This document shows, in pieces, positions 16,647 to 24,111 of a stretch of DNA of 49,755 bases. The position numbers and the translations under genes were made by a program. The DNA lies in contig CAIVMQ010000014.1 in the NCBI GenBank assembly GCA_903907075.1, positions 1 through 49,755 of the forward strand, given 5' to 3'. The stretch is from an uncultured Bacteroidia bacterium. GTDB taxonomy: Bacteria; Bacteroidota; Bacteroidia; Bacteroidales; Prolixibacteraceae. The stretch's first letter is position 1. Each line of letters opens with the position of its first letter. The notes under the pieces are model-generated. The model searched no databases, was not told the origin of the DNA, and was given only the letters and a program-made list of their open reading frames with translations.

Positions 16647-16804
16647 ACGAAAAATCTGAATTCTTCACTTTTACAACCAGAACCTAAAAAAGTCTATTCT
16701 AGGAAAAGAATGGCTTCAGAGGGAGATATTATCGTGTTCTTAAGGTAAAAAATGCTCAGATATGGGATAAAGAAAATACTCAATTCAATTAAATGAAATT
16801 AAAA

Positions 16805-17608
16805 TCATTGAAGAACAAATTTAAATGGGACCGAATAACTTACCATGACTGTCATTCCTCCTTGTCTTCCAGGACTCCATGTTGGCATTTTCTCTAAAAT
16901 TCGAACAGCCTCTTCATCGCAGCCCCCTCCTATCCCTCTAATCACTCGAATTCGAATGATTTTACCATCTTTACCAACTACAAAATTTACCGTTACGGTT
17001 CCTGATATACCGGCTTCTGCTGCAGCGGCCGGATATCTAAGATTGTTTTTGATAAATTTAATCATCTCCTTCTCCCCGCCTGGGAACTGCGGCATCTGTT
17101 CCACAATCACGAATGGTTTCTCATTATCCTCGGTAATCTCGCTTTTCGTCGATGTGGCAATAGGGGCCGATAAATCATCAGTCCCTTTTTCGTAGGTGAC
17201 GTTGCTGATAGCAGCCTTGGCTTCAACAGCCTCTTTTTGAAGAATTGGTTGATCCTCATCCCGAACCAATTCATCTGGTTTAATAACCGGAGGGGTAAAC
17301 TTAATGGTATTACGCATAGGAGGGGGAGGAGGAATCTCTTTAAGAAATGATTCCTCTTTAGGCTTATCCAGCTTTATTTCGGATAGTATCCTGACACTAA
17401 TATTTTTTTCCGCAGAGTCGGGACTAATCTGTTTTATGAGCACAGGAAGGGTGACTATAAAAACAAAAACCAAGATAGCTATAATTAAAGCCCAGAAATG
17501 GCGTCTCCACGAGTTATTACGTAATTCATAGGCCCCATAGTGGCGATTTTGATTTTCAAAAATCAACTCAATCCACTCTTTTGAGAATATATCATGATTT
17601 GCTCCCAT
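16805..17608 (-). CDS. TonB family energy-transducing protein (orphan paralogue)
   Basis: From the ATG at 17608 this is a 267-aa paralogue of the operon tonB, alignable along its whole length. It has the same cytoplasmic arm (NHDIFSKEWIELIFENQNRHYGAYELRNNS), TM helix (about 41-60) and proline-rich linker (EIPPPPPMRNTIKFTPPVIK), and a TonB C-terminal domain with PQFPGGEKEMIKFIKNNLRYP. A TTG at 17659 would add 17 residues with no counterpart in the paralogue, so it is rejected. It is not co-transcribed with exbB, being separated by about 690 nt and an intervening hairpin. It may serve a different receptor or condition using the same ExbB/ExbD motor; that is inference. Confidence 0.92.
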   Translation of the reverse strand: MGANHDIFSKEWIELIFENQNRHYGAYELRNNSWRRHFWALIIAILVFVFIVTLPVLIKQISPDSAEKNISVRILSEIKLDKPKEESFLKEIPPPPPMRNTIKFTPPVIKPDELVRDEDQPILQKEAVEAKAAISNVTYEKGTDDLSAPIATSTKSEITEDNEKPFVIVEQMPQFPGGEKEMIKFIKNNLRYPAAAAEAGISGTVTVNFVVGKDGKIIRIRVIRGIGGGCDEEAVRILEKMPTWSPGRQGGMTVMVSYSVPFKFVLQ

Positions 17609-18167
17609 ACGGATAAATGTTAAATTAACCGGCACGAAAAAATTCAGATCAATACCCAAAGAATTCCAAAATAAAACAGAAAGACATCCCTAATTAAGAG
17701 CCCCATGTATGTTTATTCTTATCACACATCATGGCTAATTCAGACCCATTCTTTCAAATCCATTTTCTGAGATATTTAACAAAATAAATAATTCAAGAAA
17801 ATAAAAAGTTAGTAAAACATCAGAGATCGGTATAACCTATAAAGGATAACTTTTCACATTAAATATAAGCAAAATATTTCAGAATTGGTAATGTTAATTA
17901 AGTAAAAAACCGCTTTTAAATTTTTAATTTTAAATCGGTAAAGATATTATGGTTAAAAATCTTTTAAAAAATAAACGAATAATCAACTCTCTTTAGAAGG
18001 TTGAAAAGAAAAACTAGGGGGGAGACTTAAAGACTAATTTTAAAGAAAATCATTGATAGGTAAACTAGACTAAAAAACTAGTAGTAAGGAGAGGTATTCG
18101 GTAAGCTAAAGAATTTGAAAGGGAATAATTATCGCTTGTTTTGCATGCAGTGGTAAGCCACTAAAGG
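17609..18167. other. AT-rich intergenic region upstream of the orphan tonB
   Basis: No ORF is supported. A short hairpin AGTGG-TAAG-CCACT occurs at 18149-18162, just beyond the protease stop codon, but it lacks a T-tract. No perfect TAnnTTTG element was found close to the tonB start; only a 7/8 match (TTATTTTG on the minus strand) lies about 60 nt upstream. Nothing else was recognised. Confidence 0.35.
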
Positions 18168-18596
18168 TTATAATGTCAATTCAGTAATCAGAGAGATTTT
18201 TTTTGCGCCAAAATCAATGATCGCGTTATGGGCAACCAAAAAATCAGATCCGATTAGTCCGGCAATTTTTTTATCGCAAAATCTCGCATATTCCTGATTA
18301 ATATGGAGAAAGTCGACAAGGGCAACTTGAAGAGGTCCAAAATCAACTCCTCCAAGACGCATCGAGGAGATCATGGCAGAGTTGGTCTCAACCAACTCTT
18401 TCCCTAATCCTGTGGCGCTCATCGAATCTTCATCATCAAGGATGTAATACCCGTCTAAATTCGAATTAAAGACACTTTTGGAGGCCCCTGTATCGATAAC
18501 CCACCAATACGCTTCAAGCCCGTCCAATTCTGCCTTGAGCAATGGATGATAGGTATTCTTTTCGAATTCGAGAATTTCAAAATAGATCTCCTGCAT
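18168..18596 (-). CDS. Retropepsin-like aspartic protease family protein
   Basis: This 142-aa single-domain protein resembles clan AA aspartic proteases (retropepsin-like), which act as homodimers with one catalytic Asp per subunit. The active-site motif is WWVIDTGASKSVF (Asp35-Thr36-Gly37-Ala38). The second conserved segment, ISSMRLGGVDFGPLQVALVD, and the C-terminal flap-like GLIGSDFLVAHNAIIDF match the family layout. There is no signal peptide or TM helix, so it is likely cytoplasmic. It lies 63 nt downstream of mdh, but a strong terminator intervenes. The substrate is unknown. Confidence 0.85.
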   Translation of the reverse strand: MQEIYFEILEFEKNTYHPLLKAELDGLEAYWWVIDTGASKSVFNSNLDGYYILDDEDSMSATGLGKELVETNSAMISSMRLGGVDFGPLQVALVDFLHINQEYARFCDKKIAGLIGSDFLVAHNAIIDFGAKKISLITELTL

Positions 18597-18606
18597 AGTC
18601 TTTGTT

Positions 18607-18648
18607 ATTTGGTAAAAAAGGGGCTTTCGACCCCTTTTTTTACCAAAT
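18607..18648 (-). terminator. Terminator of mdh
   Basis: The arms ATTTGGTAAAAAAGGGG and CCCCTTTTTTTACCAAAT pair almost perfectly around a 7-nt loop. It lies 12 nt after the mdh stop codon and ends about 10 nt before the protease ATG. A -7-like TATATTTG (18644-18651, minus) overlaps its upstream edge and might drive the protease gene. Confidence 0.85.
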
Positions 18649-18659
18649 ATATACTGATA

Positions 18660-19598
18660 TTATTCGTTTTTATTTAACTTATCCAGAACATTCATCACTT
18701 CACGAACATGACCTTCACTTGTCCTCATCATGCTCATCTCCTTATCGTTAAGATGTAGCTCCACGACTTGTTCAATGCCATTTTTTCCAAGAACAACCGG
18801 TACTCCCAAATAACAATTATCGATACCATATTCACCTTGTAACTGGATACAAACAGGGAATATACGACGTTGATTTTTAACAATTGCCTCAACCATCTGA
18901 GCTGCAGCAGCTCCCGGCGCATGCCATGCAGAAGTACCAATCAATTTAACCAGTTCTCCCCCACCCGCTTTTGTCCGCTCAACAATTGCATTTAGCTTAT
19001 CTTCGCTTAACAATTCTGTAATTGGAATTCCGCCAACCGTGGTATAGCGAGTCAACGGAACCATAGTATCTCCATGGCCACCCAAGAGCATTGCCTGAAT
19101 CTCCTTCTGTGAAATATCTAATGCCTCAGAAAGGAAAGCACGGTAACGGGCAGTATCAAGGATACCAGCCATCCCCATTACTCTTGTGCGTGGAAACCCT
19201 GAGGTAATATGTGCCTGATAAGTCATCACATCCAATGGATTAGATACAATAATAAGGATTGCTTTGGGTGAATATTTTATGATATTTTCAGTTACCGATT
19301 TTACGATGCCTGCATTGATCTGAATTAAATCATCGCGGGTCATACCCGGTTTACGAGGTAATCCTGATGTAATAACAACTACATCAGAACCTGCTGTCCG
19401 TGCATAATCATTAGTAACTCCCACGGTGCGGGTGTCATAACCAATAATCGGCGCTTTCTGCCAGATATCCAATGCTTTGCCTTCCGCAATACCATCTTTG
19501 ATATCCAATAAGATCACTTCGTTTACGACTTCGCGAACCGCCAATGTATCTGCACACGTTGATCCTACATTACCTGCTCCTACAACTGTAACTTTCAT
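18660..19598 (-). CDS. mdh: Malate dehydrogenase (NAD-dependent)
   Basis: MDH oxidises malate to oxaloacetate in the TCA cycle. This is a 312-aa LDH-like (MDH type 3) enzyme. The Rossmann motif VVGAGNVG lies at residues 5-12, and Asp32 (LLDIKDG) favours NAD over NADP. Substrate-binding arginines are Arg82 and Arg88 in SGLPRKPGMTRDD and Arg151. The catalytic His175 is in GGHGDTMVPL. Arg82 marks it as malate- rather than lactate-specific, since lactate dehydrogenase has Gln at that position. It has its own terminator downstream and a -7 element about 55 nt upstream. Aconitase, another TCA enzyme, lies about 4.5 kb away. Confidence 0.97.
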   Translation of the reverse strand: MKVTVVGAGNVGSTCADTLAVREVVNEVILLDIKDGIAEGKALDIWQKAPIIGYDTRTVGVTNDYARTAGSDVVVITSGLPRKPGMTRDDLIQINAGIVKSVTENIIKYSPKAILIIVSNPLDVMTYQAHITSGFPRTRVMGMAGILDTARYRAFLSEALDISQKEIQAMLLGGHGDTMVPLTRYTTVGGIPITELLSEDKLNAIVERTKAGGGELVKLIGTSAWHAPGAAAAQMVEAIVKNQRRIFPVCIQLQGEYGIDNCYLGVPVVLGKNGIEQVVELHLNDKEMSMMRTSEGHVREVMNVLDKLNKNE

Positions 19599-19653
19599 AA
19601 AAATGGGTTTATTTTTCTGATTTACTAAAACTATTCCTATTTAAAAACCGATG

Positions 19654-19661
19654 CAAATTTA
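19654..19661 (-). promoter_or_regulatory. Candidate -7 element for mdh
   Basis: On the minus strand TAAATTTG matches TAnnTTTG, 56 nt upstream of the mdh ATG. The -33 position has only a CTTT-like match. Confidence 0.4.
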
Positions 19662-19828
19662 AATAGTTTGTCCTTAAAAAAAAGAGAAATCGTCCATAAC
19701 TTTATAATTAGACCTCGAATTTAACAGTATGATAAACCAGTTTAAAAATTTAAAGGAAAACACACAGATTCAACTTTGATAGTTATCTATTCGTTACTGA
19801 ACTCAATCGAAATTTCACAAACCTTGTC

Positions 19829-21220
19829 TTATAACCCAGCAATCTCTCGAATTGTACTGATTATCTCTTCCGCTAAGTCCTCTGCACGCTCTGCAGAACT
19901 GCTTTCCGAGTATATCCTGATAATTGGTTCTGTATTTGATTTTCGCAGATGAATCCACTCCTTATCAAAATCTATTCTCACCCCATCAATATCATTAACC
20001 TTGAAGTTCTTATACTTTGCCTTTATTTTCGCGAGAATTTCATCTACATTGATTGTTGGGGTAAGTTCAATCTTGTTTTTTGAAATGGTATAATCTGGAT
20101 AGATAGACCGAAGTTGAGAACAAGTTCCTCCATAAGTTGCCAAATGAGAGAGGAAAAGACCAATACCTACTAATGAATCACGTCCATAATGGCTCTCGGG
20201 ATAAATGACACCACCATTACCCTCGCCACCGATCACCGCGCCGGTGATCTTCATCATCGTAGTCACATTAACCTCTCCAACAGCAGATGGGGTGTATATC
20301 CCTCCATGAAGGTTGGTTATATCGCGCAATGCCATCGAGGATGACAAGTTAGAGACGGTATTTCCCGGGGTATGTTTTAGAACATAATCGGCTACCGCAA
20401 CCAATGTATACTCCTCATTGAACATTGTTCCATCTTCGTTAATAATTGCCAACCGATCGACATCTGGATCGACAACAAAACAGAGATCTACATTTGATTC
20501 TTTTACAACTTCAGAGGTCTCTTTAAGATTCTCAGGAATTGGTTCAGGATTATGCGGGAAATGACCATCAGGCACACAGTTAATCTCTTTAACAATATTA
20601 ACTCCTAGCGCATTGAGCAACCTAGGAACGCTTATGCCTCCCACGGAATTAACGGCATCTACTGCTACTTTAAAATTTCTTTTCTTGATTGCATCTACAT
20701 TTACAAGGTTTAGATTAAGCACATGATTAATATGAAAATCTGTATAATCCTTGAAGATCTGAATACCTAAATTATCAACGTCGGCATACGAAAAATGTTC
20801 CGCCGAAGCAATCTCGAGGACAATTCCCCCTTCGTGTTCATTTAAAAACTCACCCTTTTCATTTAGTAATTTCAGTGCGTTCCACTGTTTGGGGTTGTGG
20901 CTTGCTGTAAGAATTATCCCACCGTCGGCCTGTTCGGCAACCACCGCAATTTCTGTTGTGGGGGTCGAGGAGAGTCCCAGATTGACAACATCAGCTCCCA
21001 TTCCTACTAAAGTTCCAGTTACAATGGAGCTAACCATCTCACCAGAGATTCGGGCATCGCGTCCAACAACTATTTTCAGTTTGCCGCCATCTTTTTTATT
21101 TCCCTTTATCCACATTAGGTAGGCTGATGTAAACTTGACCAGATCCATCGGACTAAGTCCCTCACCGGGCAATCCTCCGATTGTTCCCCGTATTCCAGAA
21201 ATTGATTTTATAAGCGCCAT
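19829..21220 (-). CDS. glmM: Phosphoglucosamine mutase-type phosphohexomutase
   Basis: This is a 463-aa alpha-D-phosphohexomutase. The active-site phosphoserine is Ser107 in TASHNPKQWNALK. The Mg2+ loop is DPDVDR (Asp251, Asp253, Asp255). The sugar-binding loop is GGEGNGGVIYPESHYGRDS (about 332-349), and the C-terminal phosphate-binding loop is RKSNTEPIIRIYSES. In Bacteroidota this protein is normally annotated GlmM, which makes glucosamine-1-phosphate for UDP-GlcNAc and peptidoglycan synthesis. The sugar loop is of the EGNGG kind seen in archaeal-type enzymes, not GEQSGH as in E. coli GlmM. Phosphomannomutase or phosphoglucomutase activity therefore cannot be excluded. It is divergent from the pseudouridine synthase gene. 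Confidence 0.88.
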   Translation of the reverse strand: MALIKSISGIRGTIGGLPGEGLSPMDLVKFTSAYLMWIKGNKKDGGKLKIVVGRDARISGEMVSSIVTGTLVGMGADVVNLGLSSTPTTEIAVVAEQADGGIILTASHNPKQWNALKLLNEKGEFLNEHEGGIVLEIASAEHFSYADVDNLGIQIFKDYTDFHINHVLNLNLVNVDAIKKRNFKVAVDAVNSVGGISVPRLLNALGVNIVKEINCVPDGHFPHNPEPIPENLKETSEVVKESNVDLCFVVDPDVDRLAIINEDGTMFNEEYTLVAVADYVLKHTPGNTVSNLSSSMALRDITNLHGGIYTPSAVGEVNVTTMMKITGAVIGGEGNGGVIYPESHYGRDSLVGIGLFLSHLATYGGTCSQLRSIYPDYTISKNKIELTPTINVDEILAKIKAKYKNFKVNDIDGVRIDFDKEWIHLRKSNTEPIIRIYSESSSAERAEDLAEEIISTIREIAGL

Positions 21221-21249
21221 CGTTGTTTGAATCTTTGGTTAATCGAGTG

Positions 21250-21281
21250 CAAAGTTGTTAATTTGAGTTAATTAATCCAAG
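21250..21281 (-). promoter_or_regulatory. Candidate promoter of glmM
   Basis: On the minus strand CAACTTTG (21250-21257) is a 7/8 match to TAnnTTTG. A CTTG box (21278-21281) lies exactly 20 nt upstream. Confidence 0.4.
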
Positions 21282-21308
21282 GATTATTCTCCCTACTCTC
21301 GATTTAAG

Positions 21309-21339
21309 TTCGCTATTGCGATTTTTTTTCCGACCTTTG
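21309..21339 (+). promoter_or_regulatory. Candidate promoter of the pseudouridine synthase gene
   Basis: TTCG (21309-21312) and GACCTTTG (21332-21339) are spaced by 19 nt. Each is one base away from the Bacteroidota consensus. It lies 35 nt upstream of the ATG at 21374 and is divergent from the glmM promoter. Confidence 0.35.
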
Positions 21340-21373
21340 TACCCGAAATATTAATAAGTCAGAGAATTATCAG

Positions 21374-22531
21374 ATGATTATCAGAAGAGGCAGAGGACAG
21401 GAGCGCACAGATAAGCGTACCGTCGAGAAGAGGGAGCCTGGAACAAGGCCCCGAGTAAAGAAAGGAGAATCAGGCCCAACAGATCAAGGGAGAAAATCCT
21501 TTGGAAGTCGTGTAGAGTCGAAAGATCCAACTTCAGGAAAAAGATTAGGTAAAACTAAAGTCTTAAAAACAGCATCCGGATCAAAACCCCAATCAACAAG
21601 TGGTGGCAGGTTCATAAAAGAACGAACATCCGATATCTTCCGAAGAAATGTGATTGAGAAAAGGCCCGAGCGAAAATTCGACGGTGCTGAATCTGATCAA
21701 TATTTAAATAAAACAGGTAAAGTTCTTCGCGGTAGATTAGGGATTCAAAATCTAAATAACGAATTTAACTCAACCCCCAAGAGAGCGGATAAAAAAGCAA
21801 CGACTAAAAAAGAACCCGGCGCAATGCGCTTAAATCGTTACATCGCAAATGCAGGACTTTGTTCTCGTCGGGAAGCAGATACCTTTATTGCCACTGGTTG
21901 CGTTACGATAAATGGAAAAATCGTTTCAGAAATGGGGCACCAGGTATTACCGGGTGAATCGGTGAGTTTTAATGGCCGTATAATAACTGCAGAGAAAAAA
22001 ATGTACGTGCTGTTGAACAAGCCCAAAGGATACGTTACCACGCTCGAAGATCCACATGCGGATAAAACAGTGATGGAACTAATCGCGAACGCATGTCCTG
22101 AACGGATTTATCCTGTTGGCAGACTCGACAAAAGCACAACAGGATTGTTACTATTCACCAATGATGGTGATATGACTAAGCGGTTAACTCACCCTAAATA
22201 CAATCGCAAAAAAATATATCATGTCTTTCTTGACCAGCGTGTTACGAAGAATCATTTACAGGAGATTGTCGATGGCATCACACTCGAAGATGGCTTTGTC
22301 GCTGCAGATTCAGTTAGTTATGTAAGTGAGGATGACAAGAAGCAAGTGGGTATTGAAATTCATTCCGGTAAAAACAAAATCGTTCGTCGAATCTTTGAGC
22401 ATTTGGGATACAAGGTGGATAAACTCGACCGGGTCTATTTCTGTGGATTAACAAAAAAAGATCTACCACGAGGAAGATGGCGCTTCCTAACCGAAGATGA
22501 GGTTACACTACTAAAAATGAGTTCTAAATAA
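21374..22531 (+). CDS. rRNA pseudouridine synthase (RsuA/RluB/RluF family) with basic N-terminal tail
   Basis: The protein has 385 aa. Residues 1-150 are a low-complexity, strongly basic tail rich in Lys, Arg, Gly, Ser and Thr, with no recognised fold. An S4 RNA-binding domain starts at Met151 (RLNRYIANAGLCSRREAD). The RsuA/RluB catalytic domain follows, with YVLLNKPKGYVTT and GRLDKSTTGLLLFTNDGD, whose Asp is the nucleophile. KIYHVFLD and KNKIVRRIFEHLGYKV are also family motifs. It converts one or more uridines in rRNA to pseudouridine; RluB, RsuA and RluF cannot be told apart here. Starting at Met151 would give a normal-length enzyme, but the tail is in frame, uninterrupted and conspicuously basic, so it is probably translated and RNA-binding. 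Confidence 0.93.
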   Translation: MIIRRGRGQERTDKRTVEKREPGTRPRVKKGESGPTDQGRKSFGSRVESKDPTSGKRLGKTKVLKTASGSKPQSTSGGRFIKERTSDIFRRNVIEKRPERKFDGAESDQYLNKTGKVLRGRLGIQNLNNEFNSTPKRADKKATTKKEPGAMRLNRYIANAGLCSRREADTFIATGCVTINGKIVSEMGHQVLPGESVSFNGRIITAEKKMYVLLNKPKGYVTTLEDPHADKTVMELIANACPERIYPVGRLDKSTTGLLLFTNDGDMTKRLTHPKYNRKKIYHVFLDQRVTKNHLQEIVDGITLEDGFVAADSVSYVSEDDKKQVGIEIHSGKNKIVRRIFEHLGYKVDKLDRVYFCGLTKKDLPRGRWRFLTEDEVTLLKMSSK

Positions 22532-22558
22532 CAGAGAGAAAATACTTCGGCTTTACTG

Positions 22559-22645
22559 ATTCCGCAAAACTCCATTCAATTCACTCAGGATATCTAATCA
22601 AAACATCTTGAGTATTCGAATAGAGTTTTGCGGAATTTATTTTTT
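22559..22645 (+). terminator. Terminator-like long nested hairpin downstream of the pseudouridine synthase
   Basis: The 14-nt arms ATTCCGCAAAACTC and GAGTTTTGCGGAAT are perfect complements separated by 50 nt. The interior folds again (ACTCAGGAT/ATCTTGAGT with one G-U pair). TTATTTTTT follows the outer arm on the plus strand. The total length of about 78 nt is unusually large for a terminator. Confidence 0.7.
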
Positions 22646-22710
22646 AAAATGCTGATTGATAACCGATAATAGAGGTAGTACACAGAGATTTAATCCGATT
22701 TTAGGCTGCC

Positions 22711-23964
22711 TTATTCATACCTTAGCGCATCAATAGGATCGAGTTTCGATGCTTTAATTGCTGGAAGAACTCCTGCGCTGAGGCTCACAAAAAGGCACAA
22801 GGCAACCCCTGTAAACATCCATTTCCACGGGATAATAAATGAACTTCCGATAAGCATCGAGACCCCATTTCCAGCCAAAATACCTAAAACAATACCCAGC
22901 AAGCCACCCAGCTGACCAATAATAACCGATTCAATCATAAATTGCTGTTTGATTGATCGGGAATTGGCCCCCATGGCCTTATGGATACCAATTTCACGAG
23001 TCCGTTCAGCTACAGTAACCAATAAAATATTCATAAGACCTATAGCGGCTCCGAGCAAAGTAATAAATCCGATTATGGTTGCTGCCAGAGTTACATATTT
23101 GATATTATCAAGCAGGAGATTTACAAGATTATCACTCTTTTCGATCAGAAAATCACTATCATCCATAATGTTAAGCCCTCTTACATTTCGAAAAACTGCC
23201 TCTGCTTCACCTATAGCCGCCTCAAGTAAATGAGTGGTCTTTGGCATCACACTGACTCTAAAATTCATTTGAGGCCTTGGGAAATATTGCCTCACATTGG
23301 TAAATGGCAGCAAAACAATCTGGTCACCTGAATTTCCAAAACCGCTCCCCTTATCTTTTAAGATCCCTATAACCTGATATTTGCCGCTTCCTACGGCAAT
23401 AAATTTACCCAATGGTTCCACTTCGCCAGGAAAGAGTTTTTTAATCACGCCACCCCCAAGCAGTGCGACATTATCACCTTCGAAAGATTCCCGAAGAGTA
23501 AGGTTTCTGCCTGACTCTAACTCATAACCTGCAGTTTGAAGGAAATTTTCATCTATCCCACGTACGGTAATATTGGGATTGCTCTTTTTGGTCTCATACT
23601 TTACCGTCGCAACCTGAGTTGCATTAACAGAAATAGAGACTGTAGCAGGGAAGGAATAGCGCTCCCTAAATTCCCGAGCCTGGGTATAGCTGATATAGCT
23701 ATAGTTTTTTGATCGATAATTGGTATTCCCGATTTGGATATGCATGCTTCTGCTCTGAAGGCTAAAAGTATTGGCGCCCAAACGGGTAAATTCTGTCGTA
23801 ATTGAATTCTTTATCGAATCAATTGCCGTTAAGATCCCCACTAAAGCTGAAATCCCAACTGCAATAATAAGAATGGTTAACACAGAACGGACCAGGTTTC
23901 CACGAATCGACTGAAAAGCAATCCGTATATTTTCATAAACCAATGGTTTAATCCAAATTACCAT
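22711..23964 (-). CDS. ABC transporter permease (MacB/FtsX type)
   Basis: From the ATG at 23964 the protein is about 417 aa. An N-terminal TM helix follows ENIRIAFQSIRGNLVRSVLT. A large periplasmic MacB-type domain (about residues 45-280) leads to three C-terminal helices that form the FtsX domain. Within them, ERTREIGIHKAMGANSRSIKQQF is the coupling-helix signature that contacts the ATPase. The C-terminus, LPAIKASKLDPIDALRYE, is diagnostic of the family. Such permeases act in mechanotransmission or export of lipids, peptides or lipoproteins. No ATPase (MacB N-terminal or LolD-like) gene is adjacent, so its partner is encoded elsewhere. A TTG at 23988 gives an 8-residue extension and is judged unlikely. 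Confidence 0.92.
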   Translation of the reverse strand: MVIWIKPLVYENIRIAFQSIRGNLVRSVLTILIIAVGISALVGILTAIDSIKNSITTEFTRLGANTFSLQSRSMHIQIGNTNYRSKNYSYISYTQAREFRERYSFPATVSISVNATQVATVKYETKKSNPNITVRGIDENFLQTAGYELESGRNLTLRESFEGDNVALLGGGVIKKLFPGEVEPLGKFIAVGSGKYQVIGILKDKGSGFGNSGDQIVLLPFTNVRQYFPRPQMNFRVSVMPKTTHLLEAAIGEAEAVFRNVRGLNIMDDSDFLIEKSDNLVNLLLDNIKYVTLAATIIGFITLLGAAIGLMNILLVTVAERTREIGIHKAMGANSRSIKQQFMIESVIIGQLGGLLGIVLGILAGNGVSMLIGSSFIIPWKWMFTGVALCLFVSLSAGVLPAIKASKLDPIDALRYE

Positions 23965-24024
23965 GAAACGATGATTAATAAATCCCAATTTTTCTGCTAA
24001 TTTAAAACTAACTATCGATTATAA

Positions 24025-24057
24025 TGTGAACAGGACGAGGAAATTTTCATATTTTTG
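24025..24057 (+). promoter_or_regulatory. Promoter of aconitase
   Basis: TGTG (24025-24028) and TATTTTTG (24050-24057) are spaced by 21 nt, and the -7 element is perfect. The TTG that would start a longer aconitase ORF (24055) is the end of this element, so translation should begin at the ATG at 24112. Confidence 0.55.
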
Positions 24058-24111
24058 TGCGGCAATAAAAACAAACATGCTATTTCATTTATAATCATTA
24101 AAAAGAACCGT

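Larger units (their letters stand above)
16113..16804. other. Intergenic region between the orphan tonB and exbB
   Basis: There is no credible ORF in about 690 AT-rich nt. It holds the candidate exbB promoter at 16352-16385 and a perfect 13-bp hairpin at 16615-16646, each listed separately. No other structure was recognised. Confidence 0.4.

Noticed and set aside
18149..18162. AGTGG-TAAG-CCACT hairpin as terminator of the protease gene
   Set aside because: The stem is only 5 bp and no T-run follows on either strand.
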